NCBI GenBank assembly: GCA_037974665.1
Contig: CM075767.1
Location: 5,791,501 to 5,855,500, forward strand
From: Ehretia macrophylla
Taxonomy: Eukaryota > Streptophyta > Magnoliopsida > Boraginales > Ehretiaceae
DNA: 64,000 bases
Direction of reading: 5' to 3'
The translations under genes were made by a program, and so were the position numbers. Shown in pieces: positions 35,067-47,851 of the stretch. The notes beneath the pieces are model-generated. The model was not told the DNA's origin and ran no database searches. It saw only the letters and a program-made list of their open reading frames with translations. The first letter of the stretch is position 1; each line of letters begins with the position of its first letter.

Positions 35067-36316
35067 TCAAGGAGATATGATATTTAATTGGTTGAGAATA
35101 AGTAAGTTACCTTTCGCCACTACTGTCGCCTTTGGTAATTCCTCCATGTCCACTGCGTAGGCCCGAGCCTGAACCCGCTGTTGCTGAGGTGTACTGCTTG
35201 CAGGTCCACCCTGATAACCCTGGACTGCTGGTTGACCCGTAGAACCCTGGTACTTGGGGCAATCCCTCGCCCGATGTTGGTTGCTGCCGCAACCTAAACA
35301 CGTCCCTGCCTTTCTCCGACAGTTGGCCTCCAGATGGCCCTTACGTTTACAATAAACACACTACAGCGTGGAGCACTGACACTGCCTTCTAAAGAACTAG
35401 AAGCTGAATAAGCAGCTGAACTAGCCTGCTGCTGAGGTCTAACAACACTAGGCCTGTATTGACCCTGAGACTGGGCCAGCCTGTACACAACCTGTTGTAC
35501 GGGAGGCCTATACACTCCCTGCTGACCCTGAGGCTGAAATGGCCTCTTGCTAGGGTAGCTAGATACAATCTGTTCCCCTTTTCTCTTCTCCAATCTAGAA
35601 GCTGTATCAAAGGCCTCCGTAAGTATATCATACCGATTCAGGGCCATCGCATCCTGAATCTCGGGCCTCAACCCCAACATGAACCTACGAGTCTTACATT
35701 CCTCGTCAACCACATACTCTGGTGCATACCGGGACAACCTAGTGAAAGTGGCCTCATACTGAGCCACTGAATCATCTCCCTGCACTAAGGCTAGAAACTC
35801 TGCCTCTCTCCGCTCCCTCGCGATCCTCGGGACATACTTTGCTCGGAAAGCTATCAGAAAGGTACCCCAAACATACAGAATACCCTGAGTCGCCCAGCTA
35901 GTTCTCACCGTGCAGCACCATTCTTCTGCCTCATCATCCAGCAAGTACATGGCAAAGGAGACCTTCTGCTCATCGGTATAATCAAGAGGATCATAAATCT
36001 TCTCCACCTTACTAATCCACGCTTCAGCCTTCCGATCATCGGGTTCCCCCTGAAATCTAGGTGGATGATACCCTAAGAACTCTTTCAGGGTACTACGCCT
36101 GTGGTTTCCACCCTGCACATTCAACAACTGAGCCTGCCAAGCCTAAGTCTGGGCAGCCTGCCCTGCTAACAACTGTGCCTGTCTGGCCACTAACTCAGCA
36201 ATCCTCTCCATAGCTGCCCCCAAACGATCATCACCCCTATCACGGCCCGATGCCGCATTACCAGGAGTCTCATCTACTACCTCGGGCCTACTTCTGGTCC
36301 TTGGTCTACCGGTCAT
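35067..36316 (-). pseudogene. gag: gag of the gag-only element, one stop and one frameshift
   Basis: The start is the ATG at 36316, giving MTGRPRTRSRP, the same start as the relative at 63567. A retrotransposon-gag domain follows (FLGYHPPRFQGEPDDRK, DDEAEEW, FRAKYVPRIARERR, TFTRLSRYAPEYV), then a Gln/Pro/Ser linker and two CCHC knuckles, C-VY-C-KRKG-H-LEAN-C and C-LG-C-GSNQ-H-RARD-C, both complete. Damage is a TAG after GQAAQT (~36143) and a one-base shift just before the first knuckle (~35340). The codon that is TAG in both other gag copies (after RERR) is GAG here. The frame runs to GNLLILNQL and stops at 35067, exactly where the protease strand would begin in the relative. Confidence 0.9.
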
Positions 36317-36576
36317 TCTACTAATCAAAGAGTTAGCACAGGTTATAGCACGTAAACAGGTTATAAACAACTATTAGCACATAAACAACAAACTCATATA
36401 AAACACACAAACAAATTGATCACATAATCACATAAGCACTAAATCACTTAATCACTTAATCACTTAATCATTTAATCATATTAATTCATAGTTCACTTTT
36501 CTTTCTTTTCATACATACTTTCATGCTAAGACCATTACCCACATTTCGAGAATACCCCGGCTGACAACTAACATGA
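36317..36576 (-). other. Leader of the gag-only element
   Basis: This is non-coding sequence between primer site and gag. At about 36430-36475 there is a short array AATCACTT repeated head to tail (8-nt step), also present in the relative at about 63715-63740. Confidence 0.7.
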
Positions 36577-36588
36577 GCTCTGATACCA
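36577..36588 (-). promoter_or_regulatory. Primer-binding site of the gag-only element
   Basis: The minus strand reads TGGTATCAGAGC exactly, six bases from the LTR end at 36595. Confidence 0.93.
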
Positions 36589-36594
36589 CTTAAA

Positions 36595-39138
36595 TGTCAC
36601 GTCCCAACTTGACCCCACCTACGATCAGTCAGGACGCAACGGAATTTCGACAGTATAACGACAGTAATAAAGACATCGAGGCTCTAAACCAACCTCTCAG
36701 AACATTATACAATCAAACTCCTCAACCAAACAATAATCAATTCCTTAAAACCATTAACAACATACAACATAACCATATTATACAACAATCATTCTTAGAC
36801 GATCCATTCATAGTTATACGCCTCCGTTCCAACATAATACTTTAACTTTAACATACATATCAAAATAGATTATAAACCAACTTAACAACCTAGATCATAA
36901 CAAAAGAGACTACTAAGTTAGCATCATTTAGTTCATTATCTTTACTACAACTTATACATCATAAATTACAAGGAAAAATAAGAGACAACTAGTTTAATAT
37001 ACATGATAATATAGTATACAACATCTCAAGCATCAAGGACAAGACTCTGGCACATAGGACTCGTCCACATACGACACATTATCCTCTTCTGGAGGCGCGT
37101 ACCTGAAATCTTGCGAAAGGACACCTGTATGTATGCAATAATAGAGAGTGAGCTTATATAAACAAGCTCAGTGAGGATCCGATAGATCTCTAACAGTATT
37201 TACTAAACTCCTTGGAAATGATCCTTTGAGCAAATAAACACACAAATAAACATCAATAATCATTATAAATGCAACAATAGTAATAACTGTAAACACACAA
37301 TAAGGATACGATACATTTACTGATGAAGCTCCATACACCAATTCCATGCTCAACAACTCCTCCAAACTCAATGACACAATTCCTGAGGTACCATGGCCTA
37401 GACCCACACCCCATGGCCTTTCCGCCCATACGAGATAGGAATTAGCCTTGATAACTGTGCCCGCAGCCCAGGATGCCTCCCGAGGTGACACAACATTATC
37501 AAAGCTCACAACAATGAGACTCAACATAAATAAACCGAGAGATCAGCAACGAAGGTGCCTGATTCTCGTAATTAATAATCAACCAATAATCTGAGAGATC
37601 AGCAACGAAAGTGCCTGATTCCCATAATCAATAATCATCAATATTCCGAGAGATCAGCAACGAAAGTGCCCGATTCCCGTACTCAATAATCGTCAATATA
37701 ACATCAATATTTAATTAAACAACAAACAACTAAGTTAGATGACAAAGTAGGCCATCCAACTTAACATGCATGAAACACGTAATCTAACCCTAGTCTAACC
37801 ATTAACAACTCACAATTCAATCACTCAAACCACACCCAATCAACTAAATGCATAATTTAACATTTTAAAGAAAGACAACCTAAATTTCAAATATTTATAT
37901 CTTACATTCTACTAATCCAAACAACTCCAAATCAGTTTCTATCACTCACCCATTCAATCAACTACATTAGGCCCCTCGGAAACCAACCAAAACACATCCA
38001 AATCATGCCCAATAACCCTAAAACCCTAGTGTGTCATGGCTGAAATTTTTGGATTTTAGCACCGACCTCGCAATCAAAAATTCGGCATTACAACGGCGCT
38101 ACCACGTAATTATCAAACTTTTAGAAATCGACGGCAATCGATTTCAACCAATACAACTCAAGATAATCAAGAAATGGCAAATAACTCAACTTTAAATACC
38201 CGAAAATAAATAATTATGCTACAATGGTTCAAATCTTGCAAGAATACATATAAACGATCCCTAGCATGCATGGAGCAATAATCTAACTTCAAATTAACAT
38301 TCTAACGGTTCAATAATTATTTATACGCATAAACACAAAATATGAGTTTTGAGATCTAGAATTTTTCTCTCACCTTTGATGTGTTATGAAGCTAGAAAGA
38401 TGCTCAATGGATGCTCAAGAGGTGGAATCAAGCTTTGGTTGATGAAGATTGGCCTTTAATTGCAACTTTTAATGAAAAATTTGCTTTGAAAAAATGTTGA
38501 AAAACTCCTCAAGGAAGGCTATGGAGTTTCGGCCATGTGAGTGAGAAATGAGTGTGTTTTGAGTTATTTTGTGAGCAATATTGATATATTATTCATAAAT
38601 AAGCTTGGTCAAATTAAATAGTAAAAGTCAAAGTTAGCATTTTTTTGTATTTCTAGTCCTTTAATTCATTTTAGCTATTTATTGCTCAAACTAATTATGC
38701 AACTCCTAAGATATCTCAAGTAGTTTATTTTTAGGTGACAAGAAGTTTTACATTTAAACAATTACACCCGAGTCGGCTTAAAACTCGTTTTCTTGGGAAA
38801 GAAAGTGTAAAAATCTTTAAAATTTCAAAACCGATTCCAAATTCGTTTTAACCAAACACGGGTCTATTAATACCCAAGGACTAGGTTTTAAAACGTTTAA
38901 AACACCCCTTTAAAATTTTTAACGGACAGGTGTTCAAAAATACTATTCACCAAAACGAACGATAAAATTTCTGATTTCGTTTTTTATGAAAATTTCATGA
39001 ATGCACACTTAGCATGTATTAGGAGTATTAATCACATATTTAACACATTCTAAATCATATAGCACATAAACAAGTCAATTCACGCAAAATGAGGTAAAGC
39101 ACGCAAATCGAGATAAGATAGAAAAGTGGGGTTTCGCA
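36595..39138 (-). repeat. 5' LTR of the gag-only element
   Basis: The plus strand starts TGTCACGTCCCAAC and ends GGGGTTTCGCA; the terminal TGTGAAA has become TGCGAAA. It is very similar to 31913-34453. The hairpin with TATA-like loop is at 37149-37170: TGAGCTT, loop ATATAAAC, AAGCTCA. Confidence 0.9.
37149..37170 (-). promoter_or_regulatory. Conserved LTR hairpin, 28498-family version
   Basis: TGAGCTT and AAGCTCA form a 7-bp perfect stem around an 8-nt loop that contains ATATAA. Copies occur at 32459-32480 (one G-U pair) and 56954-56975 (perfect). The plus-strand copies near 30397 and 42895 are weaker. All are followed by ...GCATACAGG on the LTR sense strand. Confidence 0.7.
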
Positions 39139-40943
39139 TTATTTTAGAATGAATTTATTTGAGGAATTAGTGATTTATATTTGTGAATGGAATGAAGTAT
39201 GGTATAACATATGAATATTTCTACTATTTGGGATTGCTATATTATTAATGGATATTTTGGAGTTTTGATCTTTAAACCTTGGAGACAATTGGAGTGATTC
39301 CTGACTAAAGTTACTTTATTCGAAGATGTAATTGTTGGGAGATAGAATTATTTGAGGAAATAAGAATGCATTTTGGTGACTGAACATTTACTTGCCTACA
39401 TCAAGCTTTTGAGTTCTAGGTGGTATGACTTTTTAAATTGCTGATTGGGGATTCTCTTATGTTATAATGGATTAGTATGAATCTATATTGTGTTATCAAA
39501 TTTTGGAGTCTTTATTAGTTAATCTTGTTGGGTAATCGGTGATTTATCTTGTTTGGTGATTGGTCTGGTACGGAATGTAAAATTTTTGAGTGATTTATCT
39601 TGTTTGGTGATTGTTATGACTCCTTATATTTTCTAGATCTCCTTAGTGTCTTGTTTGGGAAGAAAATAGATTGTAGGATTTGACTTGTTGGTATTTAAAT
39701 GTGTAGGTAGGACACCCCTTTTGTGCTTCCTATTCTATTGGTCTTATTATTCTTTTATACTCTATTCTCACTTATTTGAGAGAGAGTTATACCTTTCTAG
39801 CATATCAATTGTTTCTTGAAAGTTTTGCTTATTGAATTAATGGATCCTATACTCATTTGACATTGTTTCTATTCTTAACATTCATATTTGCTTCTTATAG
39901 CAATGTCGTTTATTGGAGTTAAGGTTTGAGACTTCTATATTTCATTCTATATCTCCAGCCATTGATTTCAATATATTTCATTTCATCCTATTACTATTCA
40001 TTTGAAAGTAATTTTTCCTTTGGTATACCATTTTACTTGTTCGAATTTCACTTGCTTGATGTACCCCCTACCTAAGTACATCATTGTCATTCTTGTTGAT
40101 CCTTGTTAATCCTATTGTTTTATTATTAAATGATGAGGCATTACTTTGCTTGTAATTGCTCACTCAAGTACTCGACACTGTCCTGTTGTTATTATTTCTT
40201 ATTCGTACTTCTTTGGTATTGTGTGCTGAGATACTCTTGCCACTCATGTTTTCTATTGAATTAATTATCTCTTATTTCTTAATTTCATTTCGCCTCAAGT
40301 ACAACTTACTTGTTGGTTCCTTGAACAATCATCGAGAATTGAAATGTTTACCTGTTCAGGAATGTTTGTTCAACATACTCAGCACTGTTTTGATCCGTCA
40401 TCATTCTTTGTTCGTACTTATTTAACTGATAGGTGTTGAGACATTCCTTATCTTAGTTATCATGCTTGTTATTAAACTATTAGCCTCTTGATTCTCTAAC
40501 TTGTTTGACCTCTTGTTCCCTTGATTGTTGGCTCGAATATGACTTTCCATATCCTTATTTCCTTGTAAATTTCATAATAGCCATATTCTTACCAATGTCA
40601 CTTTTGAGATATTTCCTTGATCAATAATCATTCATGTTATCGTGAATGAGTTTTTAAACTCTCGGGATATTCATAGAGCTTTTTTGTATAGTAGGGGATG
40701 ATTGATAAGTAGTGGTATCATGCTAAGACTTTGGAGTTGCGATTTCTTTCATATGCAATATGATATTAGATGGGAGAGAATTATGAATTGAAGATTGTCT
40801 TGGAATTATGATAATCATCTTGCAGTCAACAGAGTTTGTTCTTTTGAGGTCTTTGGTTAGGTCTCATCCAAAGAGATAAATGGGAACTAAAAGAAGTATT
40901 GTTAAGTGTAACGATTGAGGATTTAATCGTCTGTCAGTTCGAA
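39139..40943 (+). other. Rest of the 28498 element internal region, non-coding
   Basis: This is T-rich sequence without gag or pol similarity. Words such as CTTGTTTGGTGATT recur (39547 and 39597), and the texture resembles the 13-nt arrays of the other non-autonomous elements but is more decayed. An 89-codon open frame at 40156-40425 has no recognisable motif. Confidence 0.5.
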
Positions 40944-40979
40944 AATTGCGTGGACGCAATTGTTTTAAGGGGGGGAGAA
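40944..40979 (+). promoter_or_regulatory. Pre-PPT dyad and polypurine tract
   Basis: AATTGCGT-GG-ACGCAATT (40944-40961) is perfect. AAGGGGGGGAGAA (40967-40979) follows and abuts the 3' LTR. Confidence 0.82.
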
Positions 40980-43453
40980 TGTGAAACCCCACTTTTCATC
41001 TTAACCTCCATTTGCGTGTTTTTGCCTCGATTTGCATGATTTGACCTGTTTATGTGTTATATGAGTTAGAATGTGCTAAATATGTGATTTATATTCATAA
41101 TACATGCTATGTGTGCATTCATGAAATTTTTATCAAAAAAGGCATTGAAAATTTTATCGTCAATTTTTGTGAATAGTATTTTGAACGCACGTCCGCTAAA
41201 ATTTTTACAGGGGTGTTTTAAGTGTTTCAAAACCTAGTCCTCGGGTATCAATAGACCCGTGTTTGATTAAAACGGATTCAGAATCGGCTTAGGAATTTAA
41301 AAAGATTTTTACACCGTCTTTTACGAAAATCGAGTTTTGAGCCTACTCGGTGGAAATGTTTGAATGTAAAACTTCTTGTCACTGAAAAATAAACTACTTG
41401 AGATGGTTTAAGTGTCAATTTAATGTTTGAGCAAGAAATAGTCAAGAAACTAAATTAAAAGAATATAAATAATTAAAAGACTAAATAAAACTAACTTTGA
41501 CCATTTTAAATTTGTTTGACCTTGGCATATATGCATCAATACACATTAGAATCAACACAAAACACCACAAGTACACACACAAGGTGGCCGAAACACCATA
41601 GCTTTCCTTGAGAGTTTTTTTCAACATTTTTTCAAAGAGATTTTTCATTAAAAGTTGCAATTAAAGGCCAAACTTCATCAACCAAAGCTTGATTCCACTT
41701 CTTGAGCATCCATTGAGCATCTTTTTAGCTTCATAACACATCAAAGGTGAGAGAAAAATTCTAGATCTCAAATATCATCTTTTATGTTTTTGTGTATAAT
41801 TGAATTTTGAACCGTTAGAAAGTTGAATTGATGTTATATTATTGCTCAGTGCATGCTAAGGATCGTTTATATGCATTTATATAAGATTTGAACCGTTGTG
41901 GCATGAATTTTTATTTTCAGGTATTAAAAGTTGACTTGTTGGCTATTTGTTGAATATTTTGAGTTGTAGTGGTTGGAATCGATTGCCGTCAATTTGTAAA
42001 AGTTTGTTAAATATGGGGTAGTACCGTTGTAATGCCTAAATTTTGATTGTGATGTCGGTGCAAAAGTCCAAAAATTTCAGCCATGGTGCATTTGGGTTTT
42101 AAGGTTGTTGGGCATGATTTGGATGTATTTTGGTTGGTTTCCGATAGGGCTAATGTAGTTGCTTGAGTGAGTGAATGATAAGAACTGGTTTGGAGTTGTT
42201 TGGATTAGTAGAATATAAGTTATGATTATTAGAAGTTTAGGTTGTCTTTCTTTAAAATGTTGATATATGCCTTTAGATGATCGGGTGGTGTTTGAGTGAT
42301 TGAACTGTGAATTGTTGATTGATAGATTAGGATTTGGTTGTGTGTCTAATGCATGTTAAGTTGGGTGGCCTACTTTGTCATCTAACTTAGTTGTTTAGTT
42401 GTTAATTGATTAATTGATGTTGTGTTGTAATGTTATTAATTGATTGATAATTAATTGATTATTGATTATTGATTATTAAATATTGATTATTGATGAACCC
42501 AGAGATAGGCTCTTCTTCTAGATTGTCTTCCGGTGAATGATTGATTATTGTTATTGATTGAGTCTTGATATGTGTGTGCCACCTCTCGGGCAATATCGGG
42601 TCGTCGGGTTAAAAACGGCATGGCTATCAGAGGCTACCCTCATCTTGCATGGGCAGAGATGCCATGGAAGGCAGGGTTAGTGAGGTACCTCGGGTGTGTG
42701 TCTCATGGGGGTGATAAGAAGTTGGTTGAGATCGTGATGGAGTTTGGAGCTATACCAACTAGAGTATCCTTTATTGAATGGTCATTATAGTTTATGTGTT
42801 TATATTGTTATTTTTTTTTTTTTGTGTTTACTGCTCAAATGATGATTTCCAAGGAGTATAGTAAATACTGTTAGAGATATTTCGAATCCTCATTGGGCTT
42901 GTTTTATATAAGCTCACTCTCAATTATTGCATGCATACAGGTGTTACAGAACAGGAATACGGGTACATGCCTCACGAAGCTAAGAATGTGCTTTATGTGG
43001 ACAAGTCCTATGTGCCAAAGTCTTGTCCTTGATATCTGAGATGTAGTTCTCTTTTGTTATCATGTATATTAAAACTAGATGTTTTCTATTTACTTAGAAG
43101 TTTATGATGTATAAGATGTTGTAAAGATAATGAATTAAATGTTGCTAGCTTAGTAGTCTTGTTTTGGAACATGATTAGGTTGCTAGATTGGTTATAATCT
43201 ATTTTGAAAATGTATGTTATATAGTAAATGTATGATGTTGGAACAGAGGCGTATAACCTATGGATGCAATAGTAAAAGAATATTTATTGTTTATTGTGGT
43301 TGTGTTGTTTAATTGTTGATTTGTTGTGGAGTTGGTTGTATGAGTTCCGAAGAGGTTAGTTTAGAGCCTCGGTGTCCTAATTACTGTCGTTATACTGCCG
43401 AAATTCCGTTGCGTCCTGACTTATTGTAGGTGGGGTCGAGTTGTGGCTTGACA
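40980..43453 (+). repeat. 3' LTR of the 28498 element
   Basis: It starts TGTGAAACCCCACTTTTC and ends GTGGCTTGACA, followed by the TSD TTGAT (43454-43458). It contains the TATA-like word at 42902 and the GC-rich block near 42565-42740. Nothing coding was accepted. Confidence 0.9.
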
Positions 43454-43458
43454 TTGAT

Positions 43459-44787
43459 GACTGGCATTTCACAAATTACATCACCAATTCAAATACAAAC
43501 ATATATATATATATATATATATACATATATATTATTTTTGTCATTTCTAATCTCTATTAGAATAATCATATTAAAATAGCTTTTTCAATATTTACAGTTT
43601 GGCTCCAAAAGTTTTGGTAATTACAATTTGACCCTAAAACTTTCCAAAATTAAACTTTTGTCTTGAACACCAATGTAGATGACTCTCAACACCTTAAAGC
43701 CACCAACCACATTATATAAGCTTCCAGTAAGCTTATTCATGATGCTTATAAGTGTGTGACTTTCTAGATTGATAATCGCATATCGATGAGGGACCGATAG
43801 ACCTTATCTCGAAAATGTCTCTTCCATTTTCCAAAATACCCTCATGTTCATGAGTGACGCACTAGCAACAAACGTACCATGAAAATGTATACGATAATGA
43901 AGACCTTGTCTTAAATAATATGAATCCATTTATTGTCGAATATTACCGTGCAGTCCGATCCTTCTATTAAAACGTCCCGATCGAAAAAAGGACCATGAAA
44001 AGGTTAAGTCCACTTCTGATACGTGAATAGATCTAAAACAGTGAAACGAGAGATGACTACTATGGAAAAACCCCTTACCATCGATTCATACTTGCCTTGG
44101 CCAAAGAATTCCTCATTTATCTACCGACTTCAGATATCACAGGACATCCACTCACACCGGAGGTTTAACATATCCTATCTTGACAATTACCTGTCAGTCT
44201 ATATCAAAAGACTAAAATACAAAAGGTCGTAACTCACCTTTATAAAAGGCGGGTATTGTCCAAAAGCAATATTTAGCCCTTGATATAACTGGCAGCCGTA
44301 ATTTCTCAAGTCTGAGGATTAATTTGCATAATTCTCAACTAAATAGTAAACTATTAACCTGTAATCATGTAGTTCACTATTTATTATCACAATCAATGAT
44401 CTGTACTACTGACGATCACTCATATGTTAATTAATCCACATCCTCATGCCGTTCTGACACTTCGCATGCCATCCTTTATCATTAACATCACTATGCTAAT
44501 CAAAGCTAATTACATATGATAACTTGTACTCGATTATTCTAGTCCCGATCAAATAATCTAAAGGGTTATGACTTAATTCTTAATGTTTATCATATCGAAG
44601 TAAAAAAAGCAAAGCACTCTAAACCCTTTTAGAATGTTCTCACTTCTCCGATAAACACTAGGGACACATTCATATCAAAGCAGAGAATATGAATATCCGA
44701 AAACATCATTGTGTATAAAACACATATATTCTTATTAAAACCCCAATTAGGTCATCCAAGCAATATCATTAGGACATATCCCTAACA
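43459..44787 (-). mobile_element. Copia right (5') LTR, second part
   Basis: This continues the copia LTR after the Ty3 insertion and ends, on the minus strand, with the TGTTAGGGATATGTCC start at 44787. Its last ~220 bases (44565-44787) match 13082-13184 plus 23237-23362, which identifies both as LTRs of one element. Together the two parts give an LTR of about 2.4 kb. The outer TSD cannot be tested because the left LTR is truncated. Confidence 0.8.
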
Positions 44788-45937
44788 GTTCAATCTATAG
44801 TTTTTGTATTTAATTTTATGTTTATTTATAATTTTTATTTAATAATATTTGACATAAATATTTGGTAGTATATTTGGCATAAATGTTGTGTGAAATAAAA
44901 ATATTGTATTGTAGTGATATTTAGTAGTGCAATATGAAATGTTATTTGGTAGTGCAATATAGTAGTTAAATAATTGGGCCAACGATGTTAGTATTATGGA
45001 ATGATACTAGTTTATTTGAGAATGTTATTTGGTAGTGCAATATACTAGTCTATATTTGTGTATGTGTATATATATAATCTATATTTTGTTTGTAATTTAT
45101 TGGGTTCTGTTTATTTATTTATTTAATGTTTATTTTTCAAACACTTTGTTTTTTGATGAACATGTATATGTATTGAATATTTATACTGTATTTTTTACTT
45201 TGGGTTTGTTTTATATATATATTATTTAGTTGTAAGTAGTGTTTGGTTTTGGAATATATATATATTATGTATCTTATGGAATAATGTATTACTTTATTTG
45301 ACTTGGAGTTATTAATTTATAATATATTATACTAGTGAGCCATTAATTTAGTTTAATTAAGCCTATGTTGGGAGTTTAAGGTACCTTGTTAAGAAATACG
45401 GGGCTCAAGCTTAAGGCATCACATTGAGCCCTATTCAAGTCTAAAGGGCTCAAGCTCTTACTTCTGCTCAAGGGTTGGATGACAAGGTATGGTATGTCAT
45501 TCCTCCTACTTTAATATTCTACCATTAACACTTATGTATATCAAACTAAACTTTTATGTTATGCTTTTCTATTATGGCACGTCCGGGAGTGATAAGAACA
45601 TTTTGTACTAAAGTTTTCAATTTTTCAAAAGTGTGTGTTAAGGCTCGTTTGCTCTAGTTTTGTCCTTAGCCCAAAAATGGGGTGTAATATTGGATAGTGC
45701 TTGATCTGTTATAATCAAAGGTTTCAAGTTTGAATTAGGGTTTCAGTGTCTATCATACTAGAAAACACATACACAAAGAAAAGTATTTAAGTTGCCTTGA
45801 CTGTTACTACCATATTAAGTTCTCTTATTCCCATCTTGTTAGTAATTGTGGTCATTGTTATAGCCTCAAAGCCTTGCAAAAGAAGTGGCTGAACCTAAAA
45901 AGAAAAACAAGTATGGCAACATTGTTTCTATTATCTT
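44788..45937. other. Unassigned AT-rich stretch
   Basis: This is the only part of the window not attributed to an identified repeat. About 44870-45050 carries two or three copies of a TATTTGGTAGTGCAATAT word; 45050-45350 is strongly AT-rich. Around 45405-45500 GGGCTCAAGCT occurs twice, and a short frame with DDKVWYVIPP is visible, too short to assign. It could be genuine host intergenic DNA or an older, unrecognised element. Confidence 0.4.
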
Positions 45938-47851
45938 TGTGACACCCCGACCCAAGCATATGGCCAATATTCTTATTTCTATATTATTACGTGATTCTTT
46001 TAAGTGTTTATAAATGATTATGTGCTTACTATGATTAGTTGCATGCATTGGTTAACTTTAATTTTCATATTTCTTGGAAAATATGCATTTGCCTTGTTAA
46101 TGTGAATTTATGTGCATTCACGTGCATTTAAGAGTTTTAAGTAACGTAGACATTATTTAAGTGTTATCAATTTACAAATAGAAACTAGATTAGTTAGATT
46201 TCAACTAAATGTCAAACTAGTAAATATCAAATTAGTTAAAGGGGCAATATAGACTTTTGAGTTTTTATAATAATCCTACCTAATTTTGACTTTAATTAAA
46301 ACAAATAAACTACACAAAACACACACACACAACATGGTTCAGCACACACACACACAACACACACATGGAGAGAAGAAAGAAGAGAAGAGAAAAAAAAAGG
46401 AAAAAGGACGAAGAAAGAATGGAATTCAAGCCAAACTAAGTTAATCTCTTGCATATTCAACATGTACAAGGTGAGGGTTTGCATTTTTATGTGATTTCTT
46501 GAATTTTCTTGGAATTGTAGGTTACATAAATGTTGAAGTAGATACAAAGTGCCTTGCTTAGCTAACTAGCTTAGTTATTTTGAAGAATATATGAATACAA
46601 AGTGTTGTTGCTAACTATATTTGATAGATTACAAAGATTGGTTGTTGTGTTATTGTTGATGAAAGAAGGTTGTGTATTGCATGTGAGGTGTTTTTTTATA
46701 TGCCTATAGGAGAGTTAGTTTAGCTTATCAACTAAAATACAACTTAATCAAGTGAGGAATACAAGCTAAACAAAGTGTTAAAGAGTAAGCAAAATTCTGG
46801 ACATCCTATTGCCCCTATTTTTCGGAGGATTTTTGACAAAGTCAACGTGCTTGAAAATTAATGAAATTTACATAGAAGCTAGATTAGGAAGTTTAGAACA
46901 AATGTTGATTTCTAGGGCTAAGGCTAATTCTAACGTTTTAGCCCTTCGATTTAGCCATTTTATAAATGTATCCTGAAAATTGCTGCTACTGGTCAGTTTG
47001 CGCGGCTGCACGGGAAAGGTCGTAACTTACTTATTTTAACTCGGAATTAGGAACTGTTTGATTCTAAAGTTATCTACACTCAAAGAGATACATTTATACA
47101 TAAAATCCAGACAGTTTGGAGGTCAATAGCATAGGAAACGAAATTAATTAAATTAAGCTTCTGTTAGAGAAATTAGGAAAGGGTCTAAGTTGGATTATTA
47201 TTTGATATTGTTAATTGGGATTACTAATTCGTGAAATTGTTAATATCTAATGTTGCTAGGTGATATCTAATCATGTAGAATTGCTAGTTTAGCCTTAATT
47301 TGTCCTAGAATTCTAATTGTGATATTGTTAGCTCGCAAGTGGTTGTGAATGATTGTTGAAGTAGAAATAAGTTTGCTATTGTGCAAGTACTTGGCCTTAG
47401 TAACTAAAAGATGATAAGAGTTGTTTAGTGGTAGTTTAGCTATGAACATGTAGGTGTAAAATGTCTAGCTTAGGTTATTAATTGGTAATAATAAAGTATT
47501 AATTGAGCTTAACCACCATTTGGGCTATTAATTTCCTAATGAAATGATTCTAGCTTAAAGTTCAAAGTTAATAGTATTAGAAGCATTAGTTAGTTAGATA
47601 ATTTACTTTTTTGTTCTCTTATCCTTTAGTGCAATATAATGTATTTATGTGTTATAATAGTGCTTTAAGTGTTAAATTACAAGTACATTATTAATTGTCT
47701 AATTTATATTGTTTATTAATTGAGTGTCTAAGTGAACTAGAATGTATTCAGAACCTATGATTAACCTAGTTGCTATCATGTGCCATATATGTTTATAATA
47801 TATGCTAAATTAACGCTTGAATTGATTAGAGTATGGTTAGAATTCATTGTA
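45938..47851 (+). mobile_element. 5' part of an LTR related to the solo LTR
   Basis: It starts TGTGACACCCCGACCC and follows the solo LTR at 1099 in order: a CA-rich then GA-rich tract (46317-46410), and the shared block around TTTAGAACAAATGTTGATTT (~46890; compare ~2183). It is cut at 47851 by the next element; its 3' part resumes at 55401. No coding sequence is present. Confidence 0.75.

Larger units (their letters stand above)
31913..39138 (-). mobile_element. Gag-only LTR element (TR-GAG type), nested, minus strand
   Basis: LTRs at 31913-34453 and 36595-39138 surround a 2.1-kb internal region. On the minus strand it has a primer site, a gag gene through both zinc knuckles, then a 13-nt-period array and a polypurine tract. 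Protease, RT and integrase are absent. Elements with long LTRs and only gag are known in plants as TR-GAGs. It lies inside an element of its own LTR family in the opposite orientation. No TSD is visible because the left LTR has lost its terminal ~9 bases. Confidence 0.88.
28498..43453 (+). mobile_element. Non-autonomous Ty3-type element with nested element inside
   Basis: LTRs at 28498-30954 and 40980-43453 (about 2.46 kb) have a perfect target duplication TTGAT at 28493-28497 and 43454-43458. A primer site at 30960 and a polypurine tract at 40967-40979 fix the plus orientation. Without the nested element (31913-39138) the internal region is about 2.8 kb and holds no gag-pol apart from a vestigial gag start. 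It belongs to the same LTR family as 31913-39138 and 56401-64000. It inserted into the copia LTR. Confidence 0.9.

Noticed and set aside
45440-45520. Fragment of a CACTA-type transposase (DDKVWYVIPP)
   Set aside because: Only about ten residues are suggestive and a stop lies close on both sides; too little to call.
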